Notes: generated from the sequence alone by a model not told the origin. 64,000 nucleotides of DNA from Leptospira meyeri (GCF_004368965.1 NZ_SORO01000001.1:2760001-2824000), one strand, 5' to 3'. Shown: positions 52,355 to 62,638, counted from the stretch's first letter. Numbers and translations: made by a program.

Positions 52355-52789
52355 TTAGGATTTTCTAATAAGAAAGGGTAGGGCTAGTTGAGGGGTGAAT
52401 CGACTGTAATTCATTCCCAAAAGTTCCTGATCGTTCAAAATCCGAAATTCATCTACGAAATAGGGCCAAGGAAAAGGTGCTTCTTTTGTGTACTCAAGGA
52501 TCAAACTTGGGTTTCCATCAAGCCTTGACTTTCCAATTGACAGCTTCATGGGATGGCGCATTTGAAACTCTGTTGCTTTGGGTGGTAAAAAGAGATTATA
52601 AGCAATCTCCGATCCATCGAACGATTTGCCCCACCAATGACGAAAAGACATAAAATTCAAACTGAGACGGGCACCAGATTGGAACCATCGGGGACCTAGC
52701 CAATCGGCTTGGTAATTTCCAATAGGAAAGGAGTTCGGCGCTTTTAATTCCAAAAACTGTTTTTTGAATTGAGATAGGGACATCGTCAT
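52355..52789 (-). CDS. Protein of unknown function, possibly the frameshifted body of a membrane-anchored protein
   Basis: The 144-residue frame has plausible coding content (NYQADWLGPRWFQSGARL and FRHWWGKSFDGSEIAYNLF) but no recognised domain. Just upstream, in another frame from 52868, lies a good N-terminal membrane helix (NFFLYFFIQIGFFAMLLSFW) followed by DDVPISIQK. Removing one A from the A6 run near 52750 would join the two as SIQKQFLELKAPN, a natural continuation. The gene may therefore really span 52355-52868 with a one-base frameshift, or the annotated frame may be complete by itself. The function is unknown. Confidence 0.5.
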   Translation of the reverse strand: MTMSLSQFKKQFLELKAPNSFPIGNYQADWLGPRWFQSGARLSLNFMSFRHWWGKSFDGSEIAYNLFLPPKATEFQMRHPMKLSIGKSRLDGNPSLILEYTKEAPFPWPYFVDEFRILNDQELLGMNYSRFTPQLALPFLIRKS

Positions 52790-52935
52790 TAAACAAATTC
52801 CAAAATGACAAAAGCATAGCGAAAAATCCGATCTGAATAAAAAAATATAGAAAGAAATTCCATTTCATTCAGGAAAGAGTTGGCAACGGGAAATGCCAAT
52901 CGTAGAACAGGGGACATTCGAATTTCGGAGTCCAT

Positions 52936-55900
52936 ATGCGTAAGTTAGTCCTTACTTTTGGTTTGTTGTTTTTTCTTAGTTCTTGCCATTCCATTTCGGG
53001 TTTTTTTCGTTCCATTAAACGCACTATTTTTCCAAGTAGTTGTCGTATCGAGGTGAAGCTCGACACTACAGATTTAAAATATTTAGAGGATCTTTGGGAT
53101 TATCGATTTACCGTTACAGAAGATACCAATTTGTTAGAGTTCACATCCGCTGTTCAAATTTCTCCAAAACCATCCAATCCTAAATTCGAATTTTCTGATT
53201 ATGTAAGTCGAGAGTTTTCTCTCGATACTTGGAATTTTGATCCAGGTGTTGCTTATGAAATCATAATCGAAAAGTTTTATGCAGAGAATGATTGTTTTTT
53301 AGAAACACCTGTTAGCTTTAAACTCCCGGTAATGCAAAGAAAACCATCTTTCTATTTATCCAGGGAAAATATATTTGAATCCAATTTAAACAAAGTACTT
53401 CCTATTTCAATTTCAAATGTGCCTGAATTCCAAATTCGTTCTGCTGAATTGTCAGTTCCTGTTCTTGTAAATGCAGTGGCAACATTGGGCGATAAATATT
53501 ATGAATTTGAAAACCAACTAAATTGGAAAAAGACGGTTTGGAAATCTGGCATCAAGGTGAATTCTTTTGGAAATCAAGGAATGGATATTGACCAATATTT
53601 TGGACCCAAACCAAACACAAAGTCCTGGATAGCATTTCAGTTAGGTGCCAATGTCATTGGTGATAATAATAAAGAAGAGTACAAAAAAGAATCTATTTTT
53701 TTACAATCTACCAATTTAGGAATCACGACAAAATTAGACCCAAATACAATCCATGTTTGGGTTCATAGTTTATCTAAAGCAGAACCAGTTGCGAATACGG
53801 ATATTAGTTTGTATGAAAAAGGTAGTCTGCGTGGAACTTGTAAAACGGATAAAGATGGTTATTGTACGACGCCTTCTATAAGTGATACTAAAGCATTCGG
53901 CAAATCTGTGTTAATTGCGGAAGATCCTTCTGGTGATAAAGCATTTTTACATTTTAATGAAACACATATTGAAGGTTATAGTGACTATTACACAGAAAAC
54001 CATGTAAAAGGAAAAATTTACTTTGATCGGAAACTATATCGACCTGGAGATCGAGTTGAGGTGAAAACTGTCCTTGCTGATAGAAAAAACGGTGTTTTGG
54101 TTCCTTATTCTTCGAAAGTAGTAAATATACAAATTCGAGATTCGAGAGGAAAGGATATATCAAATGTAAATTTAACTTCTACATCACAAGGTGGTGTTTT
54201 CACAAGTTACTTGATTCCTTCTGATGCTCCTCTTGGGCATTATTCTGTATCAGTTTATGTTTCAGGAAAAGAATACTCGGTTACTTACGATACCTTCCAA
54301 GTAGAAGAATTCCGCCCTGTTAATTTTATGGTGAACGTAAATTTGGCAAATAATGTAAATAAAAATCAAAATTTAAAAGGATCGGTAGAGGGAAAATATA
54401 TGTTTGGGGCTCCGATGGCAGGAGCTAAGATTAGTTATTCGGTTCTAAAAAGGAAAAGGTATATATCTTTTGATACTTTTCCTAATTATGATTTTTCAGA
54501 TACTTGGAATGATTACGAGGACGAATATTCGAGTGGTAATTCTGATTATGTAACTGGATCTGAAGGTGTATTGGATAATAAAGGTATTTTTAATTTGGAC
54601 ATTCCGATTAGCGATTTAACAAGTAAGTTTGTCACTGATGGAGAAAATATCGAAATTGCAGATTCATATAACTTGATTGTGGAATCTTCTGTTTTTGATG
54701 TAGATGGAAAATCTGTCACTAAGTCTTCCAGTTTACCTTACAATCCATCTGAAACCTATGTTGGCTTAAAATGTAATGATCGATACCAATCAATGGATAA
54801 ACCGTTCCAATTTAGCGCAATGGCTGTCAATGTACAAGGTAAAGCAGTAGCAGGTGCTGATTTAAAAGCGTATATCATCTATAATGATTGGACTTCAGTT
54901 CTTTCCAAAGGTCTAGGAAAGTTCTTTTTTCGTAGCAACCAACTAACAAAAAAAATTGTAGAGGTGAAAAACCTCACTTCGAAAGCAGATGGAAATTCTT
55001 TTGAATACAGGGCGAAGGATTCCGGAAGTTATACTGTTCTCGTTTTAAACCGGGACAAAGTATTTTCTCGAGTGGATTTTTACGCTTATGAAAAAGAATC
55101 TTACTACACTTGGGACTTTCGTGGTGACGATTCCATCGAGTTACGTTCGGATAAAAATGAATACAAAATTGGCGATAAGGCAAAAATCTTAATCAAATCT
55201 CCTCTGCAGAATGCTCGGGTGATTGTCACAGTGGAAAGGGATTCTGTTTATTTTAAAAAATCTTTCTTAATGAAAGGAAACAGTTCTCCTCTTGAAATTC
55301 CAATTGAAGAATCTTATCTTCCTAACGTAGATGTAAATGTTGTTATGTTGTCCGGGAGATTGCCTGTTCCTGACGGACTTTCTGCAGATGATATTAAAGA
55401 GTTCAATGAACAAGATTTAGGTGCTCCAAAAGCCAAAACAGGCTCCGTCACCTTAAAAGTCAATTTAGCTTCTCGAACTGCACCGGTAGTTATCAAAACG
55501 GATAAAGCCGAATACCAACCGAGAGAACAAGTTAAACTTTCGATCCAAACCAATCCTGGGGCCGAACTCACTGTATCGGTAGCAGATCGAGGGGTATTGG
55601 ATTTGGTTGGGTACTCTTTTCAAAGTCCAGTGCAAATGTTCTATCAATATTGGTATAGTATCGTAAAAACCTTTGAACTTCGTAGCATGATCATCAAACA
55701 TTATATATACGAAAATAAAGGAGATAGCCCTGGAGGGGACTATGGTGAAGATTCAGGAGGAGGATTTTCTGCTGAATCAGAATCAGGTGCAAGAAAGGAT
55801 TTTCGTTACACTGCTTATTGGAACCCGGTTGTCACAGCCGATAGTAGTGGCAATGCCGATTTAAGTTTTACGTTACCAGATAATTTAACAACATTTCGAG

Positions 55901-58005
55901 TTATGGTTGTTTCTTCTTCTAATGGAAAATATGGAGCATCCAATTCTGAATTCATTGTCAAAAAGAATTTAGTTTTACAGAAGACTGTTGCGCGATTCAT
56001 TCGCGTAGGCGATAGTTTAGAGTTAGGTGGAAGTATCACAAACAATACGAAGAAAAAAGGAAAATTTAAATATAAAATCGATTCAAAATTTCTTTCACAG
56101 GACAAAGGTTGGTCTTCCATCGAACTCGCTGCCGGCCAAACGAAAGAAGTGCTAAAAACATTTCAAATCTCGGAAGCACAGTATATCAAATTAAAACTGG
56201 ACCATCCAAAAGATGAGATTCAATTAGCTTATCAAATTTCAGTGGAACCGGAAAATGGCACCGAGTTTGCTGATATGAAAAAATCGGATCTTTCTGATGT
56301 TTTGGCAGTTACGATTCCTATCAAAGAATTTGATCCAGTAACTTCCGTGCAATTTTCGGGTTATACTGATTCGGAACATAAAACTTTAATCGCTTTTCCA
56401 AAAAAAGATTCTATTTTACTCAATAAGGGATCGTTAGACATCCGTTTGTCGGGAACTGCTCTTACTGCCTTAAAATCAGCCTTTGATTTTTATGAATCAA
56501 ACCCTTATTTTTGTATGGAACAAAGAACGTCCGCTTATTTACTTTCTTTGAGTGCTGGTGAGTTGCTAAAAGAATTTCAGTACAAAGCACCGTCAAAAGA
56601 TTCTTATGATTTTACCCAAATCGAAAAGTTGTTTTTGGATGAGATGTCTGAATTTCAAGCTGCCGATGGAAGTTTTAAAGTATGGAAAGGACATGGAAGA
56701 ACAGGTTACCCATACTTAACTGCTTACATTGTTTCGGTAATGCAGATAGCAAAAGAAAAAGGAAAAAGATCTAATCAGCAAGCGTACCAAACTGCGATTC
56801 AATACTTACAAAACTATTTCAAAAATCCAACAGAAACTTCGACAAATTCCTATCAAACTCTTAGTTTAATTTACTCGGTTCTTTCGAAAGACAAGAAGGA
56901 TGTCCACTCCTTAGAGAAAACATTGGTAGATAATTTCGAAGAACTAAATTTAAAATCACGTGGTATTTTTTTAACAGCTTATGCAGAAACCCACAAACTT
57001 GAATCTTATGAATCAGATCCTGTTTTTAAAAAGTTATTTCTAGAATATACTAAGTACATTTCATATGAAAAAGAATTATTCACTCTAAAACCGATTAAAC
57101 AAAAAAATGATGAATATTATTATTATTCTTACTATAGTTCTCCAACTGTCCTCGGAAACTATTTAAGATTGTTGCTCAGAGTTGATTCAAAAAATCCTAG
57201 AATTGTCGATTTAGTAAAATCGATTATGATGGATCGACAAAATCATTTCTGGGGGGACAGTCATAGCGTAGGAACCATTGCTTTAGCACTTTCTGAATAT
57301 AGAAATCGATTTGAGTCGACATCGTCTGAAACAGAAGGACAGGCTATCTTTGGTGAAAAAACTTTGATTGATGAATCCTTTTCTCCTTCATCAGATTCTA
57401 TTTATAAGGAAGAAATCACCTTCGACCGTCTCTTTGAAGGAAAAGATCCCACCAGCCGTCCTTTACTTTTTAAACGTACAAGTACAGAAGGAAGACTCTA
57501 CTTTCAATCTAGATTGATGTACATTCCTGTAAAAGACACCACCACACAAAAGTTTAATGGTCTGGAAATTAGAAAAACAATATTCCGAATTGATGGAAGA
57601 GACTCGAATGGTGATCCCATATTGAAAGAGGTAACAAACTTGCAAAGAGGATCTACCTATCTTGTGAAATTAAAAGTGTTAAGTAACTCGGATCAAGCCT
57701 TTGGAATGATCATCGATCCAATCCCTAGTAACACAGAAATTGTAAATACTTCCTTTCTGACTGAAAAAAATTCCGATGCCGAAGACACCGAAGTTACAGA
57801 TAATTATTATGGTAGTTATAAAGAATATCGTGATGACCGAGTGATTTTTTCAGAAGACCGAATTGAAAGAGGAGAAACGGAGTTTAATTATATTTTGAGA
57901 CCTGTTGCCAAAGGGAATTCAATCATGCCTGCATCAAAAACATTTTTGATGTATCATCCACAGTTTTATGGAAATACCAATACGATTCGAGTGAAAGTGG
58001 ATTGA
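52936..58005 (+). CDS. Bacterial alpha-2-macroglobulin (thioester type) lipoprotein
   Basis: This 1689-residue protein has a signal peptide with lipobox LSSC (Cys17), a chain of macroglobulin-type beta domains, the bait region, and the thioester motif CMEQ at residues 1193-1196 (FCMEQRTSAYL) within an alpha-helical TED domain. A conserved receptor-like domain follows. The bacterial proteins trap attacking proteases in the periplasm through a thioester after the bait region is cut. It is immediately followed by, and overlaps, the PBP1C gene (TTGA), the classical partner pair also found in E. coli (yfhM-pbpC). The length is typical. Confidence 0.93.
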   Translation: MRKLVLTFGLLFFLSSCHSISGFFRSIKRTIFPSSCRIEVKLDTTDLKYLEDLWDYRFTVTEDTNLLEFTSAVQISPKPSNPKFEFSDYVSREFSLDTWNFDPGVAYEIIIEKFYAENDCFLETPVSFKLPVMQRKPSFYLSRENIFESNLNKVLPISISNVPEFQIRSAELSVPVLVNAVATLGDKYYEFENQLNWKKTVWKSGIKVNSFGNQGMDIDQYFGPKPNTKSWIAFQLGANVIGDNNKEEYKKESIFLQSTNLGITTKLDPNTIHVWVHSLSKAEPVANTDISLYEKGSLRGTCKTDKDGYCTTPSISDTKAFGKSVLIAEDPSGDKAFLHFNETHIEGYSDYYTENHVKGKIYFDRKLYRPGDRVEVKTVLADRKNGVLVPYSSKVVNIQIRDSRGKDISNVNLTSTSQGGVFTSYLIPSDAPLGHYSVSVYVSGKEYSVTYDTFQVEEFRPVNFMVNVNLANNVNKNQNLKGSVEGKYMFGAPMAGAKISYSVLKRKRYISFDTFPNYDFSDTWNDYEDEYSSGNSDYVTGSEGVLDNKGIFNLDIPISDLTSKFVTDGENIEIADSYNLIVESSVFDVDGKSVTKSSSLPYNPSETYVGLKCNDRYQSMDKPFQFSAMAVNVQGKAVAGADLKAYIIYNDWTSVLSKGLGKFFFRSNQLTKKIVEVKNLTSKADGNSFEYRAKDSGSYTVLVLNRDKVFSRVDFYAYEKESYYTWDFRGDDSIELRSDKNEYKIGDKAKILIKSPLQNARVIVTVERDSVYFKKSFLMKGNSSPLEIPIEESYLPNVDVNVVMLSGRLPVPDGLSADDIKEFNEQDLGAPKAKTGSVTLKVNLASRTAPVVIKTDKAEYQPREQVKLSIQTNPGAELTVSVADRGVLDLVGYSFQSPVQMFYQYWYSIVKTFELRSMIIKHYIYENKGDSPGGDYGEDSGGGFSAESESGARKDFRYTAYWNPVVTADSSGNADLSFTLPDNLTTFRVMVVSSSNGKYGASNSEFIVKKNLVLQKTVARFIRVGDSLELGGSITNNTKKKGKFKYKIDSKFLSQDKGWSSIELAAGQTKEVLKTFQISEAQYIKLKLDHPKDEIQLAYQISVEPENGTEFADMKKSDLSDVLAVTIPIKEFDPVTSVQFSGYTDSEHKTLIAFPKKDSILLNKGSLDIRLSGTALTALKSAFDFYESNPYFCMEQRTSAYLLSLSAGELLKEFQYKAPSKDSYDFTQIEKLFLDEMSEFQAADGSFKVWKGHGRTGYPYLTAYIVSVMQIAKEKGKRSNQQAYQTAIQYLQNYFKNPTETSTNSYQTLSLIYSVLSKDKKDVHSLEKTLVDNFEELNLKSRGIFLTAYAETHKLESYESDPVFKKLFLEYTKYISYEKELFTLKPIKQKNDEYYYYSYYSSPTVLGNYLRLLLRVDSKNPRIVDLVKSIMMDRQNHFWGDSHSVGTIALALSEYRNRFESTSSETEGQAIFGEKTLIDESFSPSSDSIYKEEITFDRLFEGKDPTSRPLLFKRTSTEGRLYFQSRLMYIPVKDTTTQKFNGLEIRKTIFRIDGRDSNGDPILKEVTNLQRGSTYLVKLKVLSNSDQAFGMIIDPIPSNTEIVNTSFLTEKNSDAEDTEVTDNYYGSYKEYRDDRVIFSEDRIERGETEFNYILRPVAKGNSIMPASKTFLMYHPQFYGNTNTIRVKVD

Positions 58006-60191
58006 TCTCTAAAAAAAAGTTCATTATTTATACCCTGTTAGTAGGAGGAACTACATTTCTGCTAGCAGGTTTTTTGCTACGACCTATATCTTTTGATTCA
58101 TTACGAAATCAAATAACAATTCGTATCCTATCTAAAGAAGGTACCTTGATTGGGAGAGGAAAGAATCAAAATCAAACAAAACAAGATTGGGAAAATGTTG
58201 AAGAGTATCCTAGTTTCGTACCTGAGATTTTAAAGATTGCTGAAGATAAACGTTTTGATGTCCACCATGGTGTTGATATTTTGGCGGGATTCAATTCTCT
58301 TTACTCCTATTTTTTTTCCAAGGGAAAAAGGGGAGGAGCTTCTACTCTTACGATGCAACTGGTACGAATTCAAAATCCTGAAATTCGGAATTATTCTTTT
58401 TTACTGCGAAAGGGCTTGGAAGTGATCGAGGCATTTCGATATGAGTTATGGCTTACTAAATCAGAGATTTTAGAAGCTTATTTAAATTCAGTTTCCATTC
58501 ACTCAAATATTGTTGGATTTCCTTCCGCATCACTAGAGTTATTTGGAAAGCATGTTCGTTTTTTGTCGATTGAAGAAACATTGTATTTAACTGTTTTAAT
58601 CCGAAAAAACCAAACAAAATTTGAGGAATTATCATTACGGTATCTCAATTTGAGAAAAAAAATTCCCTATGAAATTCCGATACTCAAAGACCCAAATGAA
58701 CTTACGATTCACCATCATTCTAAGGTTAAATTGGATTATGCAGACCAATGGAAAGGGGAAAATCAACACTTTCTCAATTGGATTCGAATGTTGATTTTGA
58801 TTCCTTCGGAGGAGTTTGTTTCTTCCATATCCTCTGAGTTGAATTTTGAATTAAACTCTATCGTTAATTCCGAATTAAAAGGATTAGAGAGATGGAATGT
58901 ATCAAACGCATCAGCAATCGTTTTGGAAAGAGTTCCTGGTAAGGAGGATGAACTAGAACTTAAAGCAATGATTGGTTCTAAAAATTTCTTTGAAGACGGG
59001 AATGGTATGGTAAACGGTACTTTGGCATACAGAGATGCTGGAAGTACATTAAAACCGCTGTTATATGCGATTGCTATCGAAAAAGGTTTTTATAGTGTTA
59101 ATTCTATTTTTTCCGATGAAAAATATTCATATTCTTTGGGACAAGGTGGAAATTATCTACCTAGAAATGCTGACCTTCGGTATTGGGGGGATATAACACT
59201 GGCAGAAGCACTTGGAAATTCAAGAAATATACCTGCTGTGACTACAATCAATCAAATGGGTGTAACCACTTTTTATCGGTTTCTACAATCAGCAGGTTAT
59301 ACCCACCTAAAACAATCTCCTCAGTTTTATGGGCCAGGACTTGCGCTCGGATCTGGAGGAACTAGTCTTCTCCAGCTAACACGTGTATATGGAACTTTCC
59401 TTTTGGGAGGTAGATTGCCTAAAATTCGATTAGGGAAAATTGATAAAAATCCTTTTTACTTTGGTTCGTCGACCCGTTTATTTTCTGAAGAAACTGCTGA
59501 AGAAATTAAGTTTGTTTTAAAAGATCCAAAACTTAGACAAAGGGCCTTTGGTCGTAGGAGTTATTTAGATTTTCCTTTTCCCGTCTCAGTCAAAACGGGA
59601 ACTTCAAAGGATTATAGAAACTCTTGGACTGTCGCATTTAATGACTATTATGTGGTCGGTGCTTGGGTTGGAAATTTTTCTGGAGAACGAACGATGGACG
59701 TATCAGGTTCTTTCGGTGCAGGAAGAATTGTACAAAATATATTTAGGAATTTAATGAAAGATCGTCCAAAAACGGATTATACGGCAAAGTTCACGGAAAC
59801 AAAAAACTTTTGTCGCCTAACAGGTAAATTGGCTTTGGCTCAGTGTCCATCTATTGCGTTAAAAGTAAGGAATAAAAAAGGTTCATCGGAATTTTGCGAT
59901 AAACACAAGGAAGAAACGAATGTGTCTGTACTCGGAGTTGGATTTGTTTATCCTTCTATGGGGCAGATATATTTATATCATCCATCTTATGAAAAAGAAA
60001 CACAGAGTATTCCAGTAAAAGTTCGCGAAATTAATACTTTAAAAGAGCCAAAATTAATTTGGAATGGGAAAACCGAATTTAAACCTTCTTTAAATGGAGA
60101 TTTAAGATTACCTATCATAAGGGGAAAACAATCTTTGGTGTTATATGATGGAGAAGAGAAAAAGGCATCTGTTGATTTTGAAGTTAGATAA
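58002..60191 (+). CDS. pbpC: Penicillin-binding protein 1C
   Basis: This 729-residue bifunctional peptidoglycan synthase has an N-terminal membrane helix. The glycosyltransferase (family GT51) has AEDKRFDVHHGVDI (catalytic Glu81) and RGGASTLTMQLVR. The transpeptidase has STLK at 348-351, SRN, and KTG at 531-533, and a C-terminal BiPBP_C domain (about 640-729) follows. It begins with TTG overlapping the stop of the macroglobulin gene. PBP1C repairs the wall, and its macroglobulin partner guards against proteases that enter through damaged envelope. Confidence 0.93.
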   Translation: MISKKKFIIYTLLVGGTTFLLAGFLLRPISFDSLRNQITIRILSKEGTLIGRGKNQNQTKQDWENVEEYPSFVPEILKIAEDKRFDVHHGVDILAGFNSLYSYFFSKGKRGGASTLTMQLVRIQNPEIRNYSFLLRKGLEVIEAFRYELWLTKSEILEAYLNSVSIHSNIVGFPSASLELFGKHVRFLSIEETLYLTVLIRKNQTKFEELSLRYLNLRKKIPYEIPILKDPNELTIHHHSKVKLDYADQWKGENQHFLNWIRMLILIPSEEFVSSISSELNFELNSIVNSELKGLERWNVSNASAIVLERVPGKEDELELKAMIGSKNFFEDGNGMVNGTLAYRDAGSTLKPLLYAIAIEKGFYSVNSIFSDEKYSYSLGQGGNYLPRNADLRYWGDITLAEALGNSRNIPAVTTINQMGVTTFYRFLQSAGYTHLKQSPQFYGPGLALGSGGTSLLQLTRVYGTFLLGGRLPKIRLGKIDKNPFYFGSSTRLFSEETAEEIKFVLKDPKLRQRAFGRRSYLDFPFPVSVKTGTSKDYRNSWTVAFNDYYVVGAWVGNFSGERTMDVSGSFGAGRIVQNIFRNLMKDRPKTDYTAKFTETKNFCRLTGKLALAQCPSIALKVRNKKGSSEFCDKHKEETNVSVLGVGFVYPSMGQIYLYHPSYEKETQSIPVKVREINTLKEPKLIWNGKTEFKPSLNGDLRLPIIRGKQSLVLYDGEEKKASVDFEVR

Positions 60192-60240
60192 TTATAAATT
60201 AATAAATTGGAAATTGTTCTTTCAAAGTAAAAATTCACCG

Positions 60241-61827
60241 ATGACCCTTTTATACCTACTCTTATATTTTTTTCAAGGTCCTATTATATTTTCTTTTGGT
60301 GTTTGGATTTATTTTCATGGGCTATGTGTGACTTTATTAGCAGGGGTAACTTTGTGTTTGGATTTTTATCTAAATCATCATCCAAAAGATAAGTTCCGTT
60401 TAAAAATTGTGACTAGGTTGTTTTTGTGGTTTCTATTTTTGGTTGTTCTCGGATACCAAGAAGTTTACCAAACTGCGTTAACATTTGAAATTGTTTTCTA
60501 TTTTTTGAATCATATCCATTATTTGTATTCAGATGTCATTTACTTTTTCTACCAATGGCAAGTTGCGCAATGGATAACATTCGGAATGGGATTTTATGTT
60601 TTACTATTCCGAAATCGAAAAATAATCACCTATGTATTGTTATTTGGTGTTTTTTTTGTATTAGTCCTTCGTTTTGATTCTGAACGAAGAAAAATATTGA
60701 ATCATTCCAACCCAAATACTAGTCATAAAAATTTGAAAGGAAAAAACTTTTTAGAGTCAATCCCTGGGCGACCAAATCTTGTTTTGGTTATGTTAGAAGG
60801 AGTCGGAAGAAAACACCTAGTAAAGACTAAATCAAATTATATTGATTTTTCAGTTCTTAAAGATTCTCATTTTTGGATTCCTATGCCACATACTTCTAAA
60901 AGTATTTTTACTTGGTTAACGGGAGATTCACAATTGAATTCTACTCGTTTGTCATTTAATGATTCTCTTTTGCATTTGAATCTTCCCAAACAATTAGAGA
61001 ATTTATACGGCTATCAAACCTTCTTGATTTATACTCAGTCCATTTACTTTGAAGGAATGGATCGTTTTTTCCCAAAAATTTTTCAGACTGTTTGGGATAA
61101 ATCTTATTTGGAAGAAAAGTATGGAAAACTCTATCCCTCGTTTAGTTGGGGAATGGATGACCGAGTGGTTCTTTCTGCAATGAAACAGGTGTTTGGATCA
61201 GATAAAAAACCTTTATTTGTTTTGATAGGTCTCAGTCAAACGCATAGTCCTTATTTTGTTGCAAATGAAGATTCTCAGACTCAATGGCACTCGCCGTTGA
61301 TTCGTTATGAAGCTTCTTTAAGAGAAGAGCTTACTGTAATTGATTCAATTATTTCCTATTGGAAGGATAATTCACCTAGAGACACTGTTTTGATCATATC
61401 GGCAGACCATGGTGAATCTTTTGGAGAAGAGGGAGCACATGCCCACAATTATTCGTTGTACAATCAGGAAACGGATGTTCCTTTTTTGTTGTATTTTATA
61501 AAGTCTGGCCAAATTTACCTTCCAAAACTTGGAACTTCAGTCAATTTTAAAGATACCATTTTACACTTATTAAATACAAATGATGGGAAAACAAAAAACA
61601 ATTTAGAAACAGATTTTTTTGATCCCAATTACCAACCGAATTTATTTTTGAAAACTTGGAATTCGGAAATTCAAAAATCTTGGATCATTAAAGATAAAAA
61701 ATATATTTATCATAGTGATCGAGATCGATTAATTCAAATGGACTGGTCAGAAAAACAGAGAGTTCCTATCACTGATTTAAGATTGAAACAAAAAATAAAA
61801 AATCAAATCCATTCGGGCATGTATTAA
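60241..61827 (+). CDS. LTA synthase/sulfatase family membrane phosphotransferase
   Basis: The ATG at 60241 gives a protein of about 528 residues starting at the first membrane helix; an in-frame ATG at 60145 would overlap the PBP1C gene. It has about five N-terminal membrane helices and a periplasmic alkaline-phosphatase-fold domain with PNLVLVMLEGVG, catalytic Thr in MPHTSKSIFTWLTG, GLSQTHSP and SADHGESFGEEGAHAHN. This is the layout of LtaS/OpgB-type enzymes, which transfer phosphoglycerol or phosphoethanolamine to envelope glycans or lipids. The exact acceptor is unknown. It lies 49 bases after PBP1C. Confidence 0.85.
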   Translation: MTLLYLLLYFFQGPIIFSFGVWIYFHGLCVTLLAGVTLCLDFYLNHHPKDKFRLKIVTRLFLWFLFLVVLGYQEVYQTALTFEIVFYFLNHIHYLYSDVIYFFYQWQVAQWITFGMGFYVLLFRNRKIITYVLLFGVFFVLVLRFDSERRKILNHSNPNTSHKNLKGKNFLESIPGRPNLVLVMLEGVGRKHLVKTKSNYIDFSVLKDSHFWIPMPHTSKSIFTWLTGDSQLNSTRLSFNDSLLHLNLPKQLENLYGYQTFLIYTQSIYFEGMDRFFPKIFQTVWDKSYLEEKYGKLYPSFSWGMDDRVVLSAMKQVFGSDKKPLFVLIGLSQTHSPYFVANEDSQTQWHSPLIRYEASLREELTVIDSIISYWKDNSPRDTVLIISADHGESFGEEGAHAHNYSLYNQETDVPFLLYFIKSGQIYLPKLGTSVNFKDTILHLLNTNDGKTKNNLETDFFDPNYQPNLFLKTWNSEIQKSWIIKDKKYIYHSDRDRLIQMDWSEKQRVPITDLRLKQKIKNQIHSGMY

Positions 61828-62495
61828 GAGGATTTAATTCCATTAAGAAGTGTCAAAATAGAGGTGCTAATAAAACTTTTGAAGTCTAGGACAAACATAT
61901 CTAATCCATCGTCCTTTACTGCTTCTCGAAATTGATTGGAGGGAAAACCGTGAGACCAAGATCCAACGGCCAAGGCATGACATTGCATCAAAAATATAAA
62001 ACCTGATTTTTCATTTAGAAATGGAAAAGTTTGGATAAGGAGTGGAAGAATTTTAAAGATTTGTACTTTTAAACTAAGTTTGAATTCTCGAATGGTTTCA
62101 ACACTTGCATTTTTTTCTAATATCGTTGGAACAATGGGAAGGAGTTTTAAAAAACGAATATGTCGATCCATAGATTCAACAAACCATTTTGAAAATCCTT
62201 CGGCGTCTATGTTCTTTGTTTCAGTAAGAAACAATTCCATATCTAAGAACCATGCTTCATAATCTGCTATGTGTACGCGAAGACAGAGATCTTCTTTGGT
62301 AGGGAAGTATAAATACAATGTTCCTTTTGCTATTTTGGCTCGTTTCGCAACTTCATCCATTGAAAGTTCGGACCAGTCTTTTTTTTGCAAAAGGAAGGCT
62401 GCTGATTGAAGAATAGATGTTCGTTTGGAAAGTTTATCTTTTTCCAATACTGCTCTTTTTTTGGGCGAACGTTCCGCAACCGACAGGCGACTCAT
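61824..62495 (-). CDS. TetR/AcrR family transcriptional regulator
   Basis: This 223-residue regulator has a helix-turn-helix (LSMDEVAKRAKIAKGTLYLYFPTKEDLC) and a C-terminal helical domain with MQCHALAVGSWSHGF. It is divergent from the DUF5329 gene, and two matched palindromes in the gap between them are its likely operators. Its end overlaps the stop of the convergent LTA-synthase-like gene by 4 bases. The ligand is unknown. Confidence 0.9.
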   Translation of the reverse strand: MSRLSVAERSPKKRAVLEKDKLSKRTSILQSAAFLLQKKDWSELSMDEVAKRAKIAKGTLYLYFPTKEDLCLRVHIADYEAWFLDMELFLTETKNIDAEGFSKWFVESMDRHIRFLKLLPIVPTILEKNASVETIREFKLSLKVQIFKILPLLIQTFPFLNEKSGFIFLMQCHALAVGSWSHGFPSNQFREAVKDDGLDMFVLDFKSFISTSILTLLNGIKSS

Positions 62496-62545
62496 ACCTC
62501 CAGAGTAGAAGAATCCGAAAAAATATGCTAGAAAAAAACGGCTTA

Positions 62546-62602
62546 TTGACTAGAGGTCAATTCAAAACAACCATCAGTCATTTATATTTGACTTAAAGTC
62601 AG
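62546..62602. promoter_or_regulatory. Paired TetR operators
   Basis: TTGAC-N5-GTCAA (62546-62560) is a perfect palindrome, and TTGAC-N5-GTCAG (62588-62602) is the same palindrome with one mismatch. The centres are 42 bases apart, four helical turns, so two dimers would bind the same face. They lie between the divergent TetR (start 62495) and DUF5329 (start 62639) genes, which makes them the probable control site for both. Confidence 0.7.
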
Positions 62603-62638
62603 CGAGAAGATTGAAGTGATAGAGATGAGGGAGAGTTT

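Noticed and set aside
52735..52760. A programmed -1 frameshift at an A-rich slippery stretch
   Set aside because: The A6-C run is not in the right phase for a -1 slippery heptamer, and joining the frames needs a +1 shift, so a simple base indel is the better reading.
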